Below are positions 35,878-45,116 of a DNA stretch of 64,000 nucleotides, in pieces. Every line of letters starts with the position of its first letter. The stretch's first letter is position 1. The DNA is from Peptoniphilus sp. GTDB lineage: Bacteria > Bacillota > Clostridia > Tissierellales > Peptoniphilaceae. The position numbers were made by a program, and so were the translations under genes. Under the pieces are notes generated by a model. It was not told the DNA's origin and made no database searches. It worked only from the letters and a program-made list of their open reading frames with translations. The stretch is taken from NCBI GenBank assembly GCA_029983555.1, contig JASBZH010000001.1:1-64000 (forward strand). The letters are read 5' to 3'.

Positions 35878-36352
35878 GTTTATCACTTTTAGACATGCTA
35901 GTTGGATTTTCATAAAGAAGAATTCCAATGCATATAAGTATAGTGCCAATAACAATAAACATGTCGGCAAAATTAAATACAGCAAAATTATAATTAAATA
36001 TTTTTACGCTAATAAAATCTACGACATAATGAAGTCTTATTCTATCAATAAAGTTGCCAATAGTTCCACCAATTAAAAGGCTTATGCTAAATAAATATAT
36101 CTTTGGCAGTTTTCTATAATTTTTTATAAGATATATAGACAAAAATACTAATACTATTACTGTAATAATTGTAAGAAGACTTCTCGCACCTTGAAGTATT
36201 CCAAAAGCTGCTCCTCTATTTTCGACATAATAGAGTCTTAAAAAATTATCAATAAGCACCAGAGGTTCTCTATTTATGAGATAAGACTGCACTAAAAACT
36301 TACTAAATTGGTCTAATAATATTAAAATAATACTAAAAAGTACTACAAACAT
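35867..36352 (-). CDS. lspA: lipoprotein signal peptidase (signal peptidase II)
   Basis: A 161-residue membrane aspartyl protease with four helices that removes the signal peptide of prolipoproteins after lipid attachment. The catalytic pair is seen in GTIGNFIDRIRLHYVVDFI and FNFADMFIVIGT. The ATG at 36352 has GGAGG five bases upstream; a second ATG at 36364 would precede this site. It follows ylmH by about ten bases. No lgt gene is present in the window. Confidence 0.95.
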   Translation of the reverse strand: MFVVLFSIILILLDQFSKFLVQSYLINREPLVLIDNFLRLYYVENRGAAFGILQGARSLLTIITVIVLVFLSIYLIKNYRKLPKIYLFSISLLIGGTIGNFIDRIRLHYVVDFISVKIFNYNFAVFNFADMFIVIGTILICIGILLYENPTSMSKSDKHGR

Positions 36353-36363
36353 AGCTTCCTCCA

Positions 36364-37146
36364 TTATTTATTGATCTTAATTCTAAGAACAATATTTCCT
36401 TTTTTTGTCTCTCTTAAAAACTCATCAATTTGAAATCTTCCGAATCTTCTTACAGAAATTAAATCTCTTTCGCTTACCTCTATATGTGATCTATCTTCAA
36501 CAGAATAATTTACTTTTACTTCACGAGACTTAATTTTATTTTTTGACTGCGTTCTAGATATATTTAAACAGCCTGAAATCACATTATCAAGTCTTAAAGA
36601 TGCTACAATAATATCCTTATAAATATACTCTATTTTTGGCAAATCAGAAACGTCATCTACTTTCTCAAGATTTATATTGTATCTTGAAATTTTATTTAAG
36701 TTAAATTCTATAAAATTAGAAATCTCATTTTTAACAAAAAAATAAGTGTATTTTGTACCTACTAAAATATCACCTATTTTTTTCCGCTCAATACCAAGAC
36801 CAATGACAGAACCCAGTACATCACTATGTTTAATTGTAGATATTGATGGAAATCTAAAAATATCAATATCCTCTTTTAAAATATCAGTTTCATAACTTGG
36901 ATAAATATAAATAATACAGTTTTCTGCTCTCTCGTGCGCTCCGTCTACTTCATAAGAGATTTCATCTGTAAATCTATTTAAAACAGATTTCGCCAAGTAG
37001 ACCTCATGAGGATTTAAAAAATCAGTTGAAGTTTTTACATAATTAGTCAAAACTATATCTATCTTGTCAATTACTCTTCTGATTTCTTTTCTGTCATTTT
37101 CATCGGTTATGTGACTTATTAATTCATCTTTATTAAAGATTACCAA
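36364..37146 (-). CDS. ylmH: YlmH-family S4 RNA-binding protein
   Basis: A 260-residue YlmH-like protein encoded in the division cluster after sepF. The middle domain shows VLGSVIGLGIERKKIGDILV and the C-terminal S4 domain shows RLDNVISGCLNISRTQSKNKI followed by GRFQIDEFLRETKKG. YlmH homologues act in ribosome quality control, binding stalled 50S-peptidyl-tRNA complexes; the division link is by gene order only. The start appears to be a TTG at 37146 within the sepF end, with a GGA-containing but weak ribosome site, suggesting coupling. Confidence 0.9.
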   Translation of the reverse strand: MVIFNKDELISHITDENDRKEIRRVIDKIDIVLTNYVKTSTDFLNPHEVYLAKSVLNRFTDEISYEVDGAHERAENCIIYIYPSYETDILKEDIDIFRFPSISTIKHSDVLGSVIGLGIERKKIGDILVGTKYTYFFVKNEISNFIEFNLNKISRYNINLEKVDDVSDLPKIEYIYKDIIVASLRLDNVISGCLNISRTQSKNKIKSREVKVNYSVEDRSHIEVSERDLISVRRFGRFQIDEFLRETKKGNIVLRIKINK

Positions 37147-37598
37147 GGAAACATTCCATTATCTTTTAATTGTTCTTTTAATCCATCGATAGCTACGTTA
37201 TATGGAGCCAAAATAAAAATGTCTTTGTTAACTTTTTGCATTTTGCCATCTAATGCATAAAGTGCACCACTTACAAAATCAAAAATTTGTCTTTTAACTT
37301 CTAAATCTAATTGTTCAAAATTTAAAACAACTGCTTTGTAGTCTCTAAGATCATCAACAATAAGAGGTGATTCGTCATATGAAAGTGGTTCATGTACTGT
37401 AATTACCATATTTTCATCAGGATTTGCCTTTACTTTATTTTGTTTTTTGAAAAAGCTTGTGTGAGTTGTATCTGGCGTATCTATAGATTCTGTTTCTCTA
37501 ATTTCTTCGCCATAATCCTCATCATCGTAATCTTCATACTCATATTCATCAGCAAAACCAAAAATCTTCTTTAGTTTGTCCATAGTTTTCTCTGCCAT
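37140..37598 (-). CDS. sepF: cell division protein SepF
   Basis: SepF binds FtsZ and the membrane and aligns Z-ring filaments in Gram-positive bacteria. The 152-residue protein has a basic amphipathic N-terminus (KTMDKLKKIFGFA) that serves as membrane anchor, an acidic linker (about 15-60), and the globular SepF domain (VITVHEPLSYDESPLIVDDL to VDIKEQL-like end). An AGGAGG site lies seven bases before the ATG. It stands between yggS and ylmH; ylmG and divIVA, often in this block, are missing. Confidence 0.95.
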   Translation of the reverse strand: MAEKTMDKLKKIFGFADEYEYEDYDDEDYGEEIRETESIDTPDTTHTSFFKKQNKVKANPDENMVITVHEPLSYDESPLIVDDLRDYKAVVLNFEQLDLEVKRQIFDFVSGALYALDGKMQKVNKDIFILAPYNVAIDGLKEQLKDNGMFPW

Positions 37599-37607
37599 AA
37601 TATCCTC

Positions 37608-38294
37608 CTAATTATAATTTCTCTTACCAAATATTTTAGAGCCGATTCTGACCATATTAGAACCTTCTTCTATTGCAATTTTAAAATCATTACTCATTCC
37701 CATTGATAAGTACTTCATTTCTACATTATCATAACTTTTTGATCCAATTTTTTCAAACATGTCATTCATTTTCTTAAAACAATTTCGAATTAAATCTTCG
37801 TCTGAAGTATTTGGAGCAATTGCCATTAGACCTTTGATATTTATATTTTTAAAATCTACTAATTTTGAAATAAAATCTTCTGTTTCTTCGTATTTTATCC
37901 CAGACTTAGTATCTTCATTGCCAATATTTATCTGAACTAAACAGTCCACTTTAATATTATCGTTAGCTGCCCTTTTGTTGATTTCCTTAGCTAATTTTAT
38001 TCTATCCAAAGAGTGAATTAATTTAACTTTATCATAAATATATTTAACTTTATTAGTCTGTAAATTCCCAATCATATGAAAATCAACGTCTTGAACTTCA
38101 TCTATCTTGCTAGTAAGTTCTTGAACCTTATTTTCTCCAAAGTCTTTAATTCCCAAATCACTTATTTCTTTAATCATTTCCACTGGATGAGTTTTGGAAA
38201 CAGCTATAAGCTTAACATCTCTATTAAAACGAGATTTAGATTTTGCGTCTTCTATCTCTTCTAAAACTTCTTTTAAATTCTTACTTAAATCCAT
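37608..38294 (-). CDS. yggS: YggS family PLP homeostasis protein
   Basis: A 228-residue alanine-racemase-like barrel that binds PLP but has no known catalytic activity and buffers PLP levels (PLPBP/YlmE). The PLP lysine is in KLIAVSKTHPVEMI near 27-40, followed by DFGENKVQEL and FHMIGNLQTNKVKYI, and the phosphate-binding LSMGMSNDFKIAIEEGSNMVRIGS. Its position before sepF is conserved. GAGGTGA lies upstream of the ATG. Confidence 0.95.
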   Translation of the reverse strand: MDLSKNLKEVLEEIEDAKSKSRFNRDVKLIAVSKTHPVEMIKEISDLGIKDFGENKVQELTSKIDEVQDVDFHMIGNLQTNKVKYIYDKVKLIHSLDRIKLAKEINKRAANDNIKVDCLVQINIGNEDTKSGIKYEETEDFISKLVDFKNINIKGLMAIAPNTSDEDLIRNCFKKMNDMFEKIGSKSYDNVEMKYLSMGMSNDFKIAIEEGSNMVRIGSKIFGKRNYN

Positions 38295-38303
38295 GTGATC
38301 ACC

Positions 38304-39557
38304 TCAATTTAAAATTCTTGATTCATCAACTGTCCTTGGATTTATTACTACAGCATCATTAACTGTAACAGTCTTATATGTCTTTTCACCAATTTGAATT
38401 ACAGACTGTTTATTTCCTCTATTTATAAAAACAGATTCAGGTTTTTCACTTATAATTTCAACAGGAACAAATCTGACAAGACCTTTAATTTCTTGGACGA
38501 ATACGCCAGGTAGTTTATCCCTTTCAATTACAGAAGATTTAGGAATTTCATAAACCTTTGTCTTTTCTACAACAATCTTTCCATCGTGTACCCTAGTGGG
38601 ATACATATCTTCTATATATCTATCTAAATCAATTATAATTACAGCTTTATTTTTTGTCTTGTTTATGTTTTCAATTGTCCCATAAATCATTTTAGAATCA
38701 TCCACTTCAATCTTAGCAATATCTCCAATGTGATAATTTTTAATCTTTGATATATTATCTACTGTGGCTGCAATCTTCCAATGAAAGTTATCGATTATCT
38801 TAAAAAGTGGGACGTTTTCTTTAACCTGAGAGTTCATCTCAAGCTTTTTAAAGTTAAAATCCTGTTTTAAATAGTTGTAATCAATTTTATTTAACTTCTT
38901 TATATCAAACTTATCTTCAGTTCCATCGACCTTATAAGACACAATACCTGAAAATTCCGCATTATAAGAAACATTGTATTTATCTATTGCACTTTCTAAT
39001 TTCTTTTTTTGCATTAGAAGCTCAGATTCGCTTAAGTCCATATATTCCTTCAATTCTGAGGCGCTATATGTAACTTTGTTTTCCATGTTAAGTGAATCTA
39101 TATCATTATATATGCTTTCATAATTTTTATCTCTTATTATTTCTTGAATTCCAGTATTAAATTTTAAACTATCAGAGTCTTCATTAGGTTCGATGCCTTT
39201 TTTTAAATCAAGTGCGGCATTAATTTTAGCTAGCTGATCTTTATATGAAGATACATCTTCCATTAGGTTTAAGTGACAAACTTCATAACCTACTGGAACT
39301 TTTTGCCCTTCACTGGCATTAAAAACAGCTACCCCTTCGCCTTTTGAATAATATACTTTTTCATTGTATATATTAAATAATTTTGTTTTAAAATCATCCT
39401 CATAAGTAGTAAGAGTAGGAAAAACTGTTTTGTAGTCGCTAAAAGTTCTTCCTCTTACAAATTTAATTATGAAGAGGATAATGCACAAAAGAAAAATTAA
39501 AGCTAATAATCTTCTGTAAAAAAATTTATTTTTCTTTTTTTTGGATTTTGTGTTCAA
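38304..39557 (-). CDS. HlyD-like membrane protein of the sepF cluster
   Basis: A 417-residue protein with a very basic N-terminus, one membrane helix (about 15-33) and an extracytoplasmic part resembling HlyD/membrane-fusion adaptors: a split biotinyl-lipoyl-like domain (SKGEGVAVFNASEGQKVPVG), a helical hairpin (about 95-195), and beta domains with GDIAKIEVDDSKMIYGTIENI. In clostridia such proteins precede yggS-sepF and are annotated HlyD-type adaptor, but no transporter is adjacent, so an export role is doubtful. The start is TTG at 39557 with AGGTGG upstream. Confidence 0.75.
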   Translation of the reverse strand: MNTKSKKKKNKFFYRRLLALIFLLCIILFIIKFVRGRTFSDYKTVFPTLTTYEDDFKTKLFNIYNEKVYYSKGEGVAVFNASEGQKVPVGYEVCHLNLMEDVSSYKDQLAKINAALDLKKGIEPNEDSDSLKFNTGIQEIIRDKNYESIYNDIDSLNMENKVTYSASELKEYMDLSESELLMQKKKLESAIDKYNVSYNAEFSGIVSYKVDGTEDKFDIKKLNKIDYNYLKQDFNFKKLEMNSQVKENVPLFKIIDNFHWKIAATVDNISKIKNYHIGDIAKIEVDDSKMIYGTIENINKTKNKAVIIIDLDRYIEDMYPTRVHDGKIVVEKTKVYEIPKSSVIERDKLPGVFVQEIKGLVRFVPVEIISEKPESVFINRGNKQSVIQIGEKTYKTVTVNDAVVINPRTVDESRILN

Positions 39558-39577
39558 AATACCACCTAATCGCTATT

Positions 39578-39586
39578 ATTATATCA
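39578..39586 (-). promoter_or_regulatory. extended -10 promoter for the HlyD-like/yggS/sepF operon
   Basis: On the minus strand TGATATAAT is a perfect extended -10 (TGnTATAAT), 21 bases before the TTG start. It lies in the 50-base gap after gpsA, where no terminator hairpin is seen. Confidence 0.55.
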
Positions 39587-39607
39587 TAAAGTAAGACTTA
39601 TTATATA

Positions 39608-40615
39608 TTATTCGTAAAAAATTTGTTCAATTTCGTCTTTGCTTTTTCTTGTCATTAACTCTTCTACAGCTTTCATTGGCTCATAATTTTCGTATAATAC
39701 TTTATACATCATATTAGTAATAGGCATTTCTATGTCTTTTTCTTTTGCTAACTCATAGGCTGCTACAACTGTCTTTATTCCTTCAACAACTTGACCAACA
39801 GTCTCAGATGCTTCTTCCATAGATTTACCCTCTCCTATTAAGATTCCAGCTCTTCTGTTTCTAGAATGCATGCTTGTACAAGTGACAATCAAATCTCCTA
39901 TACCAGAAAGGCCATTAAATGTGTGTGGATCTGCTCCAAGAGACATCCCAAGTTTACTCATCTCATAAATTCCACGAGTCATAAGCGCCGCTTTGGTATT
40001 GTCTCCAAACTCTAATCCATCATTAATTCCAGCAGCTAAAGCAATGATATTTTTTAGAGCTCCACCCATTTCAACACCAACTAAATCACTATTAGTGTAA
40101 ATTCTAAATACAGGAGTGGTAAATTCTTCCTGAATGACTTTTGCTTTGTCACTATCTTTTGACGAAACAACTACTGTAGTCGGTATATCTTTTCCAACTT
40201 CTTCTGCATGAGATGGGCCAGACAAAGCTACAAATGTATTATCTGGTAAAATCTCGCTAGAAATTTCTGAAATTCTCATGTGAGTCTTTTGTTCTAGTCC
40301 CTTAGATAAATTTACTATAATTGTATCTTTATTAACTTTATCTTTAATTTTTGTAAGTACCTCGCGACATGCAGAAGTGGGCACTCCTAAAACAAATACA
40401 TCGCAATCATCAAGCGTATCATAAATATCAGAAGTTAAATAAACATCTCCATTAAAGATTGCACCGGGTAAAAATTCTTTATTCTCACGAAAGTTTTTAA
40501 TATTATAAATAGTCTCTTCTTCTCTTATATAAAATTTAAGGTTGTGACCTTTATTGTAGAGAAGTCTCGCCATTGCCGTGCCCCAGCTTCCTCCTCCTGC
40601 AACAGTAATATTCAT
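39608..40615 (-). CDS. gpsA: glycerol-3-phosphate dehydrogenase [NAD(P)+]
   Basis: A 335-residue GpsA that reduces dihydroxyacetone phosphate to sn-glycerol 3-phosphate for phospholipid synthesis. The N-terminal NAD(P) motif is TVAGGGSWGTAMARLL, the catalytic Lys is in VEMGGALKNIIALAAG near 185-200, and the family motif GLSGIGDLIVTCTS is near 235. It overlaps plsY by four bases, so the enzyme making G3P and the one acylating it are produced together. Confidence 0.96.
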   Translation of the reverse strand: MNITVAGGGSWGTAMARLLYNKGHNLKFYIREEETIYNIKNFRENKEFLPGAIFNGDVYLTSDIYDTLDDCDVFVLGVPTSACREVLTKIKDKVNKDTIIVNLSKGLEQKTHMRISEISSEILPDNTFVALSGPSHAEEVGKDIPTTVVVSSKDSDKAKVIQEEFTTPVFRIYTNSDLVGVEMGGALKNIIALAAGINDGLEFGDNTKAALMTRGIYEMSKLGMSLGADPHTFNGLSGIGDLIVTCTSMHSRNRRAGILIGEGKSMEEASETVGQVVEGIKTVVAAYELAKEKDIEMPITNMMYKVLYENYEPMKAVEELMTRKSKDEIEQIFYE

Positions 40616-41202
40616 TTTCTACCTCCAATTTTGTTCTCATTTCCATTTATAATTCTTTTTATATTATCTTTGTGTCTGTAAATTCCAAGAACTGCTATAG
40701 CTATAATTATTGCTAAACTATATCCACCTAATCCAGAAAAAATACTGTAAATAATTATAAGCGAAATATAAAAAGCAATAGAACCAACTGACACCATCTT
40801 TGTAAATAATGTGAAAAATAGCCAAAATAAATAACAAATAAATGTTAATTTAAAATTAAAAAATGCAAGTGCGCCAAGCGTAGTTGCTACACCTTTTCCA
40901 CCTTTAAAATTTCTATAAAATGGAAAATCATGACCCAAAATTGCTGCCAAAATTCCTAATGGAACAAATTTTTCTCCAAAAAAATAATTTATTAAAATAA
41001 CAACTAATGCTCCCTTGAAAAAATCAATTATAAAAGTAGATACTCCTGCTTTTTTACCTAAAACTCTCATAGCATTAGTGGTGCCAAGATTTCCCGAACC
41101 ATATTTACTTATATCTTTATTTAAAAATATATTTCCAATAATAGATGCTCCTGATATGCATCCAATCAAATAAGAAATAATAAATACGACTATATAAGTC
41201 AT
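40612..41202 (-). CDS. plsY: acyl-phosphate:glycerol-3-phosphate acyltransferase
   Basis: A 196-residue membrane enzyme with about five helices that acylates G3P from acyl-phosphate, the first step of phosphatidic acid synthesis. The three family motifs are visible as KYGSGNLGTTNAMRVLGK (34-51), NFKGGKGVATTLGAL (near 100) and a later HKDNIKRIINGNE. PlsC at 2155-2745 would carry out the second acylation; plsX is not in the window. The ATG at 41202 shares bases with the der stop (TGATG). Confidence 0.94.
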   Translation of the reverse strand: MTYIVVFIISYLIGCISGASIIGNIFLNKDISKYGSGNLGTTNAMRVLGKKAGVSTFIIDFFKGALVVILINYFFGEKFVPLGILAAILGHDFPFYRNFKGGKGVATTLGALAFFNFKLTFICYLFWLFFTLFTKMVSVGSIAFYISLIIIYSIFSGLGGYSLAIIIAIAVLGIYRHKDNIKRIINGNENKIGGRK

Positions 41203-42518
41203 CACTTAACCCCGCGATTTTTCAAATCTAGTATTATTGGAGTTCCATCAAAAGAAAAAGTAGTTCTTATTTGATTTTCAAGATATCTAACATAAGAAAA
41301 ATGAAATAATTCTTTGTCATTTACAAATAAAGTAAATCTAGGTGGTCTAACGCTCACCTGAGTTCCATAATAAAGCTTTCCTCTTTTCCCTTTATCAGAA
41401 GGTGGCTGATTAGCAAGAACAGCTCTATTTAATATATCATTTAAAACACCAGTTTGAATTCTATGATTATAATTGTTATTTACTATCTCAATTAAATCTA
41501 AAAGTTCATTTACTCTTTGACCAGTCTTAGCAGATATGAAAATAATTGGAGCATAGAATAAAAATCCAAGTTCCAGCCTAATTTGATTTTCAAACTGCTT
41601 CATCGTCTTAGTTTCTTTTTCTATTGCATCCCATTTATTTACTGCTATAATTATGGCCTTGTTATTTTCATGAGCAAATCCAGCAATCTTAGAATCTTGC
41701 TCTGTAACTCCAACAGTTGCATCTATCATAAGTACACAGATATTTGATCTTTCTATAGCCGTAAGTGTTCTAATAACTGAATATCTTTCAACTCCAGGTT
41801 CAATTTTTTTCTTTTTTCTAAGTCCTGCAGTATCCACAAAAATATATTCATTGTCTTTGTGTTTTATAACTGAGTCTATAGAATCTCTAGTTGTACCAGG
41901 TATATCTGTTACGATTGCCCTTTTTTCTCCAGACAAGTAATTGAGAAGAGATGACTTGCCAACATTTGGTTTTCCCATTAAAGTGACTCTGATTTTATCA
42001 TCTTCAACTAATTCGTTAACAGGTGTTAGATCTTCCACGACTTCATCGAGTAAATCTCCAACTCCAATTCCCTGTTCAGAACTTATGCCAATTGGTTCGC
42101 CAAGTCCAAGTTCATAAAAATCATAAATATTATCTTTAGTTATTTTTGAATCAAATTTGTTTACAGCAAGAACAACTTTTATCTTTGTTCTTCTCAAAAA
42201 ATTTGATATCTCCAAATCTGTAGGATTTATTCCTTCTGTACCATCTACTACAAAAATTATTACATCAGAAGTGTCAAGAGCAATATCTATTTGTGCTTTT
42301 ATGCTCGACATAAACACATCATCATCTTTTAAATCTAGACCACCAGTGTCAACTAATAAAAATTTATAATTTAACCAAGAAGCTTCTTGATAAATTCTAT
42401 CTCTAGTTACCCCCGGTGTATCTTCAGTTATTGAAATCTTTTTACCAACTATTTTATTAAATAAAGTGGATTTACCAACATTAGGTCTTCCAATTATTGA
42501 AACTATGGGCATTTCCAT
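41202..42518 (-). CDS. der: ribosome biogenesis GTPase Der (EngA)
   Basis: A 438-residue protein with two tandem GTPase domains and a C-terminal KH-like domain, needed for 50S assembly. G1 motifs are GRPNVGKST (about 10) and GKPNVGKSS (near 180), with DTPGVTRD / DTAGLRKKKK and NKFD / NKWD following. The C-terminal KH part has RPPRFTLFVNDKELFHFSYVRYLENQIR. AGGGGTG lies five bases before the ATG. It heads the der-plsY-gpsA operon, an order conserved in clostridia. Confidence 0.96.
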   Translation of the reverse strand: MEMPIVSIIGRPNVGKSTLFNKIVGKKISITEDTPGVTRDRIYQEASWLNYKFLLVDTGGLDLKDDDVFMSSIKAQIDIALDTSDVIIFVVDGTEGINPTDLEISNFLRRTKIKVVLAVNKFDSKITKDNIYDFYELGLGEPIGISSEQGIGVGDLLDEVVEDLTPVNELVEDDKIRVTLMGKPNVGKSSLLNYLSGEKRAIVTDIPGTTRDSIDSVIKHKDNEYIFVDTAGLRKKKKIEPGVERYSVIRTLTAIERSNICVLMIDATVGVTEQDSKIAGFAHENNKAIIIAVNKWDAIEKETKTMKQFENQIRLELGFLFYAPIIFISAKTGQRVNELLDLIEIVNNNYNHRIQTGVLNDILNRAVLANQPPSDKGKRGKLYYGTQVSVRPPRFTLFVNDKELFHFSYVRYLENQIRTTFSFDGTPIILDLKNRGVK

Positions 42519-42539
42519 ATAATCACCCCTATCTTAATT

Positions 42540-42568
42540 ATTATAACAAATGCAAATTCTATATTCAA
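42540..42568 (-). promoter_or_regulatory. sigma-A-type promoter for der-plsY-gpsA
   Basis: On the minus strand TTGAAT (42563-42568), 17 bases, then perfect TATAAT (42540-42545), about 21 bases before the der ATG. It diverges from the threonine exporter promoter. Confidence 0.7.
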
Positions 42569-42646
42569 TTTACTATTTTAAATTATTGATATTAATTTGA
42601 AAATGTTTTTATTTTTTAAATAAAATTCTGGCTTTACTTTTTATAA

Positions 42647-42675
42647 TTGAGATTAACCTTTTTAAATAGTATAAT
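42647..42675 (+). promoter_or_regulatory. sigma-A-type promoter for the threonine/serine exporter pair
   Basis: TTGAGA (42647-42652), a 17-base spacer and perfect TATAAT (42670-42675) lie 15 bases before the ATG at 42691, giving a very short leader with GGTGAT as ribosome site. Confidence 0.7.
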
Positions 42676-42690
42676 TTAGTTGGTGATAGT

Positions 42691-43470
42691 ATGGCAAAAG
42701 CTATAAACGACTTAAAAGAAGCAAAGGATCTCATGAATCTATCATTATTTGCTGGTGCTTTGCTAATTCAAAATGGTGCTGAAAGTTATCGTGCAGAGGA
42801 TACAGTAGAAAGAATGTGTAAGTCTGTTTCCAATATATCTAGAGTTTCTGCATATGCTCTACCTTCAGCAATTTTTTTAACAATAGAATATGATGGTGAA
42901 ACTCTAAGTAATTTTAGAAAAATAACTATCTCTGATACAGATATGAGTAAAATTGATAAGGTCAACTCTTTTTCAAGGAAATTTGTTGCTAAAGATTTTT
43001 CAATTTTAGAATCTTATGACATATTAAATGAAATCGATAGCACAAATGAAGAACCTATAAATTTACATTTTGGTGCTGCCATTGCTGCCCCTTTTTTTAC
43101 TATATTATTTGGTGGAGTTATAAATGATTTCTTGCCTAGTATGGTGATAGGATTTTTGGCAAGTATCGTTTTGGCAAGAATTTCAAAATATAAATTATCT
43201 TTTTTTATGAATAATATTATTACTGCTTTTTTTATATCAATACTCGCAATATTTTCTGTAGAGATGAACATTGGGATAAATGCCGATTTAATAATAATTG
43301 GAGATATAATGCTTCTCGTTCCTGGCGTCGCTATTACAAACTCAGTTAGAGATATTATGAGCGGAGAATTTATAACTGGCGCAATAACTATGGTAAAAGC
43401 TTTTTTTATAGCTCTTGCGATTGCTTTTGGTGTTGGTCTTGGGCTTAAAATTACGGGGTATATATTATGA
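42691..43470 (+). CDS. threonine/serine exporter family protein, ThrE N-terminal part (YjjP-like)
   Basis: A 259-residue protein with a soluble N-terminal region (LLIQNGAESYRAEDTVERM near 25-44, the ThrE family signature) and about four to five C-terminal membrane helices. Together with the next gene it forms a two-subunit version of the ThrE exporter, as in E. coli YjjP-YjjB, where the pair exports dicarboxylates such as succinate; actinobacterial fused ThrE exports threonine and serine. The substrate here is open. One of only two plus-strand genes in the window. Confidence 0.87.
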   Translation: MAKAINDLKEAKDLMNLSLFAGALLIQNGAESYRAEDTVERMCKSVSNISRVSAYALPSAIFLTIEYDGETLSNFRKITISDTDMSKIDKVNSFSRKFVAKDFSILESYDILNEIDSTNEEPINLHFGAAIAAPFFTILFGGVINDFLPSMVIGFLASIVLARISKYKLSFFMNNIITAFFISILAIFSVEMNIGINADLIIIGDIMLLVPGVAITNSVRDIMSGEFITGAITMVKAFFIALAIAFGVGLGLKITGYIL

Positions 43471-43916
43471 ATTATTTTATAGAATTTTTTGTCGCTTGTT
43501 TTGGCACTTACGGTTTTACAATATTTTTTAAACTTCCGTTTAATGTCAGAAAAATTGTTTCAATTTTAAGCGGAGTTATTTGGGTTACATATAAATATTT
43601 GCTAATAAATACTGGGAATTATTTAACATCAGGACTTATAGCTTCAATTATTATAGGAGTGTGTTCTGAAACTCTAGCAATCTATATTAAAAAACCAGCT
43701 ACAGTTTTTTCACTTCCATGCTTAATTCCGCTAGTTCCTGGAGCAGGAATGTACTACATTATGTATTACTTTATAGAATCTGATTATACTATGATGAGAA
43801 CGTCTCTTATAAATACCATATTAACTACTACTGGACTTGCTCTTGGAATAATTTCATCGCAAGCAATATTTAGGCTATTTCGCCAATTGATTAAAGAAAA
43901 AAGGAACCTCGGATAA
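43467..43916 (+). CDS. threonine/serine exporter family protein, ThrE C-terminal part (YjjB-like)
   Basis: A 149-residue integral membrane protein with about four helices, matching the YjjB/DUF3815 half of ThrE. The segment KKPATVFSLPCLIPLVPGAGMYYIM is typical (residues near 73-97). It overlaps the YjjP-like gene by four bases (ATGA), so the two halves are translationally coupled. Its last codons lie within a bidirectional terminator. Confidence 0.87.
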   Translation: MNYFIEFFVACFGTYGFTIFFKLPFNVRKIVSILSGVIWVTYKYLLINTGNYLTSGLIASIIIGVCSETLAIYIKKPATVFSLPCLIPLVPGAGMYYIMYYFIESDYTMMRTSLINTILTTTGLALGIISSQAIFRLFRQLIKEKRNLG

Positions 43917-43934
43917 ATATTCTGAAGTTCCTTT
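43900..43934. terminator. bidirectional terminator between convergent genes
   Basis: AAAGGAAC and GTTCCTTT form the outer stem, and TCGGA/TCTGA an inner stem around a short loop. T-rich ends are present on both strands. The hairpin starts within the last codons of the plus-strand exporter gene and ends five bases before the minus-strand TraB stop, serving both. Confidence 0.85.
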
Positions 43935-43938
43935 ATTT

Positions 43939-45090
43939 TTATAATAAATTTTGTATAATTTTTGTTCCCGCAATAATTGTTCCAATTGTAGAACCAATAT
44001 TTGCCATTATAACAACGAGAAGTGCCTTTAAGAATTTATTTTTAAACCAAGATTTCAATTTAAAAATATCCTCTGGGATATTATTTACATCTTCAACTGT
44101 CGGTTTTCTAACTGTGGCCTCAACAAGACCTGCAAACCAACCGCATGCAAGAACTGGGTTTACTGAAGTAAATGGCGCAACTACAAAAGCTGTCAAAATA
44201 CTCAATGGATGCGCAAGACTCAAAATAGAAAACAAAGCTGCAAACAGAGAATTAAATATTATCCATGACTTTAACTGACTCATTCCAGTATTTATACTTG
44301 TGTAGAAAGAATAAACAATTAAAGCTACAATTAAAACCGGAATAATCCAAGGAAGAATTTTACTTCCAAAAGATTTTTCTGGAATTTTATTTAACTCGTC
44401 TATATCTTGTTCTTTAAAAATTTCTTTTTCAACACCTGGTGTGTGAGCAGCTCCAAGAACAGCTACAACTTTGTCCCCAGGAGCATTTTTAATATTATAA
44501 GCTAAATATTCATCTCTTTCATGTAAAAGAGTATTAGCAATTTGAGGATAAGTCTTTCCAAGATCATTTATCACATTTTCTAGATTGTCTCTCTTAATCA
44601 AATCAGATAATTCATCTTCTGAAACTTCTTCTTCATCATCTGCAAAAATTAAAGATACTGTCAACTTTATTTTTTCAAAAAACCCCATATGTCTCCAAAT
44701 TCTTTTAAAAGTTGTCTGTATATCTCTATCTGCTAATACAAGCTCTGATCCCATTTTTTCTGCAGACTCCATGCCTTGTATCATTTCTTGGCCAGGTTTT
44801 GTTTTTAGTTTCTTTGCAATATTCTTTTGATAAGAGCTAAGTATTAAGTTTGCAATTAACATTGTGACTTTTTTTTGTTTTATCACATCTATAACATTTG
44901 TATTTTTCCACTTTTCTGGATCTTTTAAACTATTATATCTTCCCTCATCAAGTTCTATACACACTGAATCAGGATTTTCTTTCTCTATTGTTTCCTTAAC
45001 TAACTTTGCACTCTCTACAGAAACGTGAGCTGTGGGTATTAAAATTATATCTTTGCCATTATAATTAATTCTTATTAAACTATCTTCCAT
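43939..45090 (-). CDS. TraB/PrgY family membrane protein
   Basis: A 383-residue protein of the TraB/GumN family. The N-terminal domain has LIPTAHVSVESAKLVKETIE at 17-36, DSVCIELDEGRY near 46-57 and AVLGAAHTPGVEKE near 208-221, containing the two conserved GxxH-like and E/R positions proposed to be hydrolase-active. About four C-terminal membrane helices follow (from residue 245). In enterococci TraB/PrgY limits response to self pheromone; a general role as a protease-like enzyme is inferred by others, not proven. It is the last gene of the aspS-led run. Confidence 0.85.
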   Translation of the reverse strand: MEDSLIRINYNGKDIILIPTAHVSVESAKLVKETIEKENPDSVCIELDEGRYNSLKDPEKWKNTNVIDVIKQKKVTMLIANLILSSYQKNIAKKLKTKPGQEMIQGMESAEKMGSELVLADRDIQTTFKRIWRHMGFFEKIKLTVSLIFADDEEEVSEDELSDLIKRDNLENVINDLGKTYPQIANTLLHERDEYLAYNIKNAPGDKVVAVLGAAHTPGVEKEIFKEQDIDELNKIPEKSFGSKILPWIIPVLIVALIVYSFYTSINTGMSQLKSWIIFNSLFAALFSILSLAHPLSILTAFVVAPFTSVNPVLACGWFAGLVEATVRKPTVEDVNNIPEDIFKLKSWFKNKFLKALLVVIMANIGSTIGTIIAGTKIIQNLL

Positions 45091-45116
45091 ACTTCTCCCT
45101 AAATATTTAAAGTTAA

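Noticed and set aside
35878..35985. N-terminal hydrophobic extension of RluD as a membrane anchor
   Set aside because: The extra frame simply reads through the end of lspA; the conserved S4 domain begins after the ATG at 35877.
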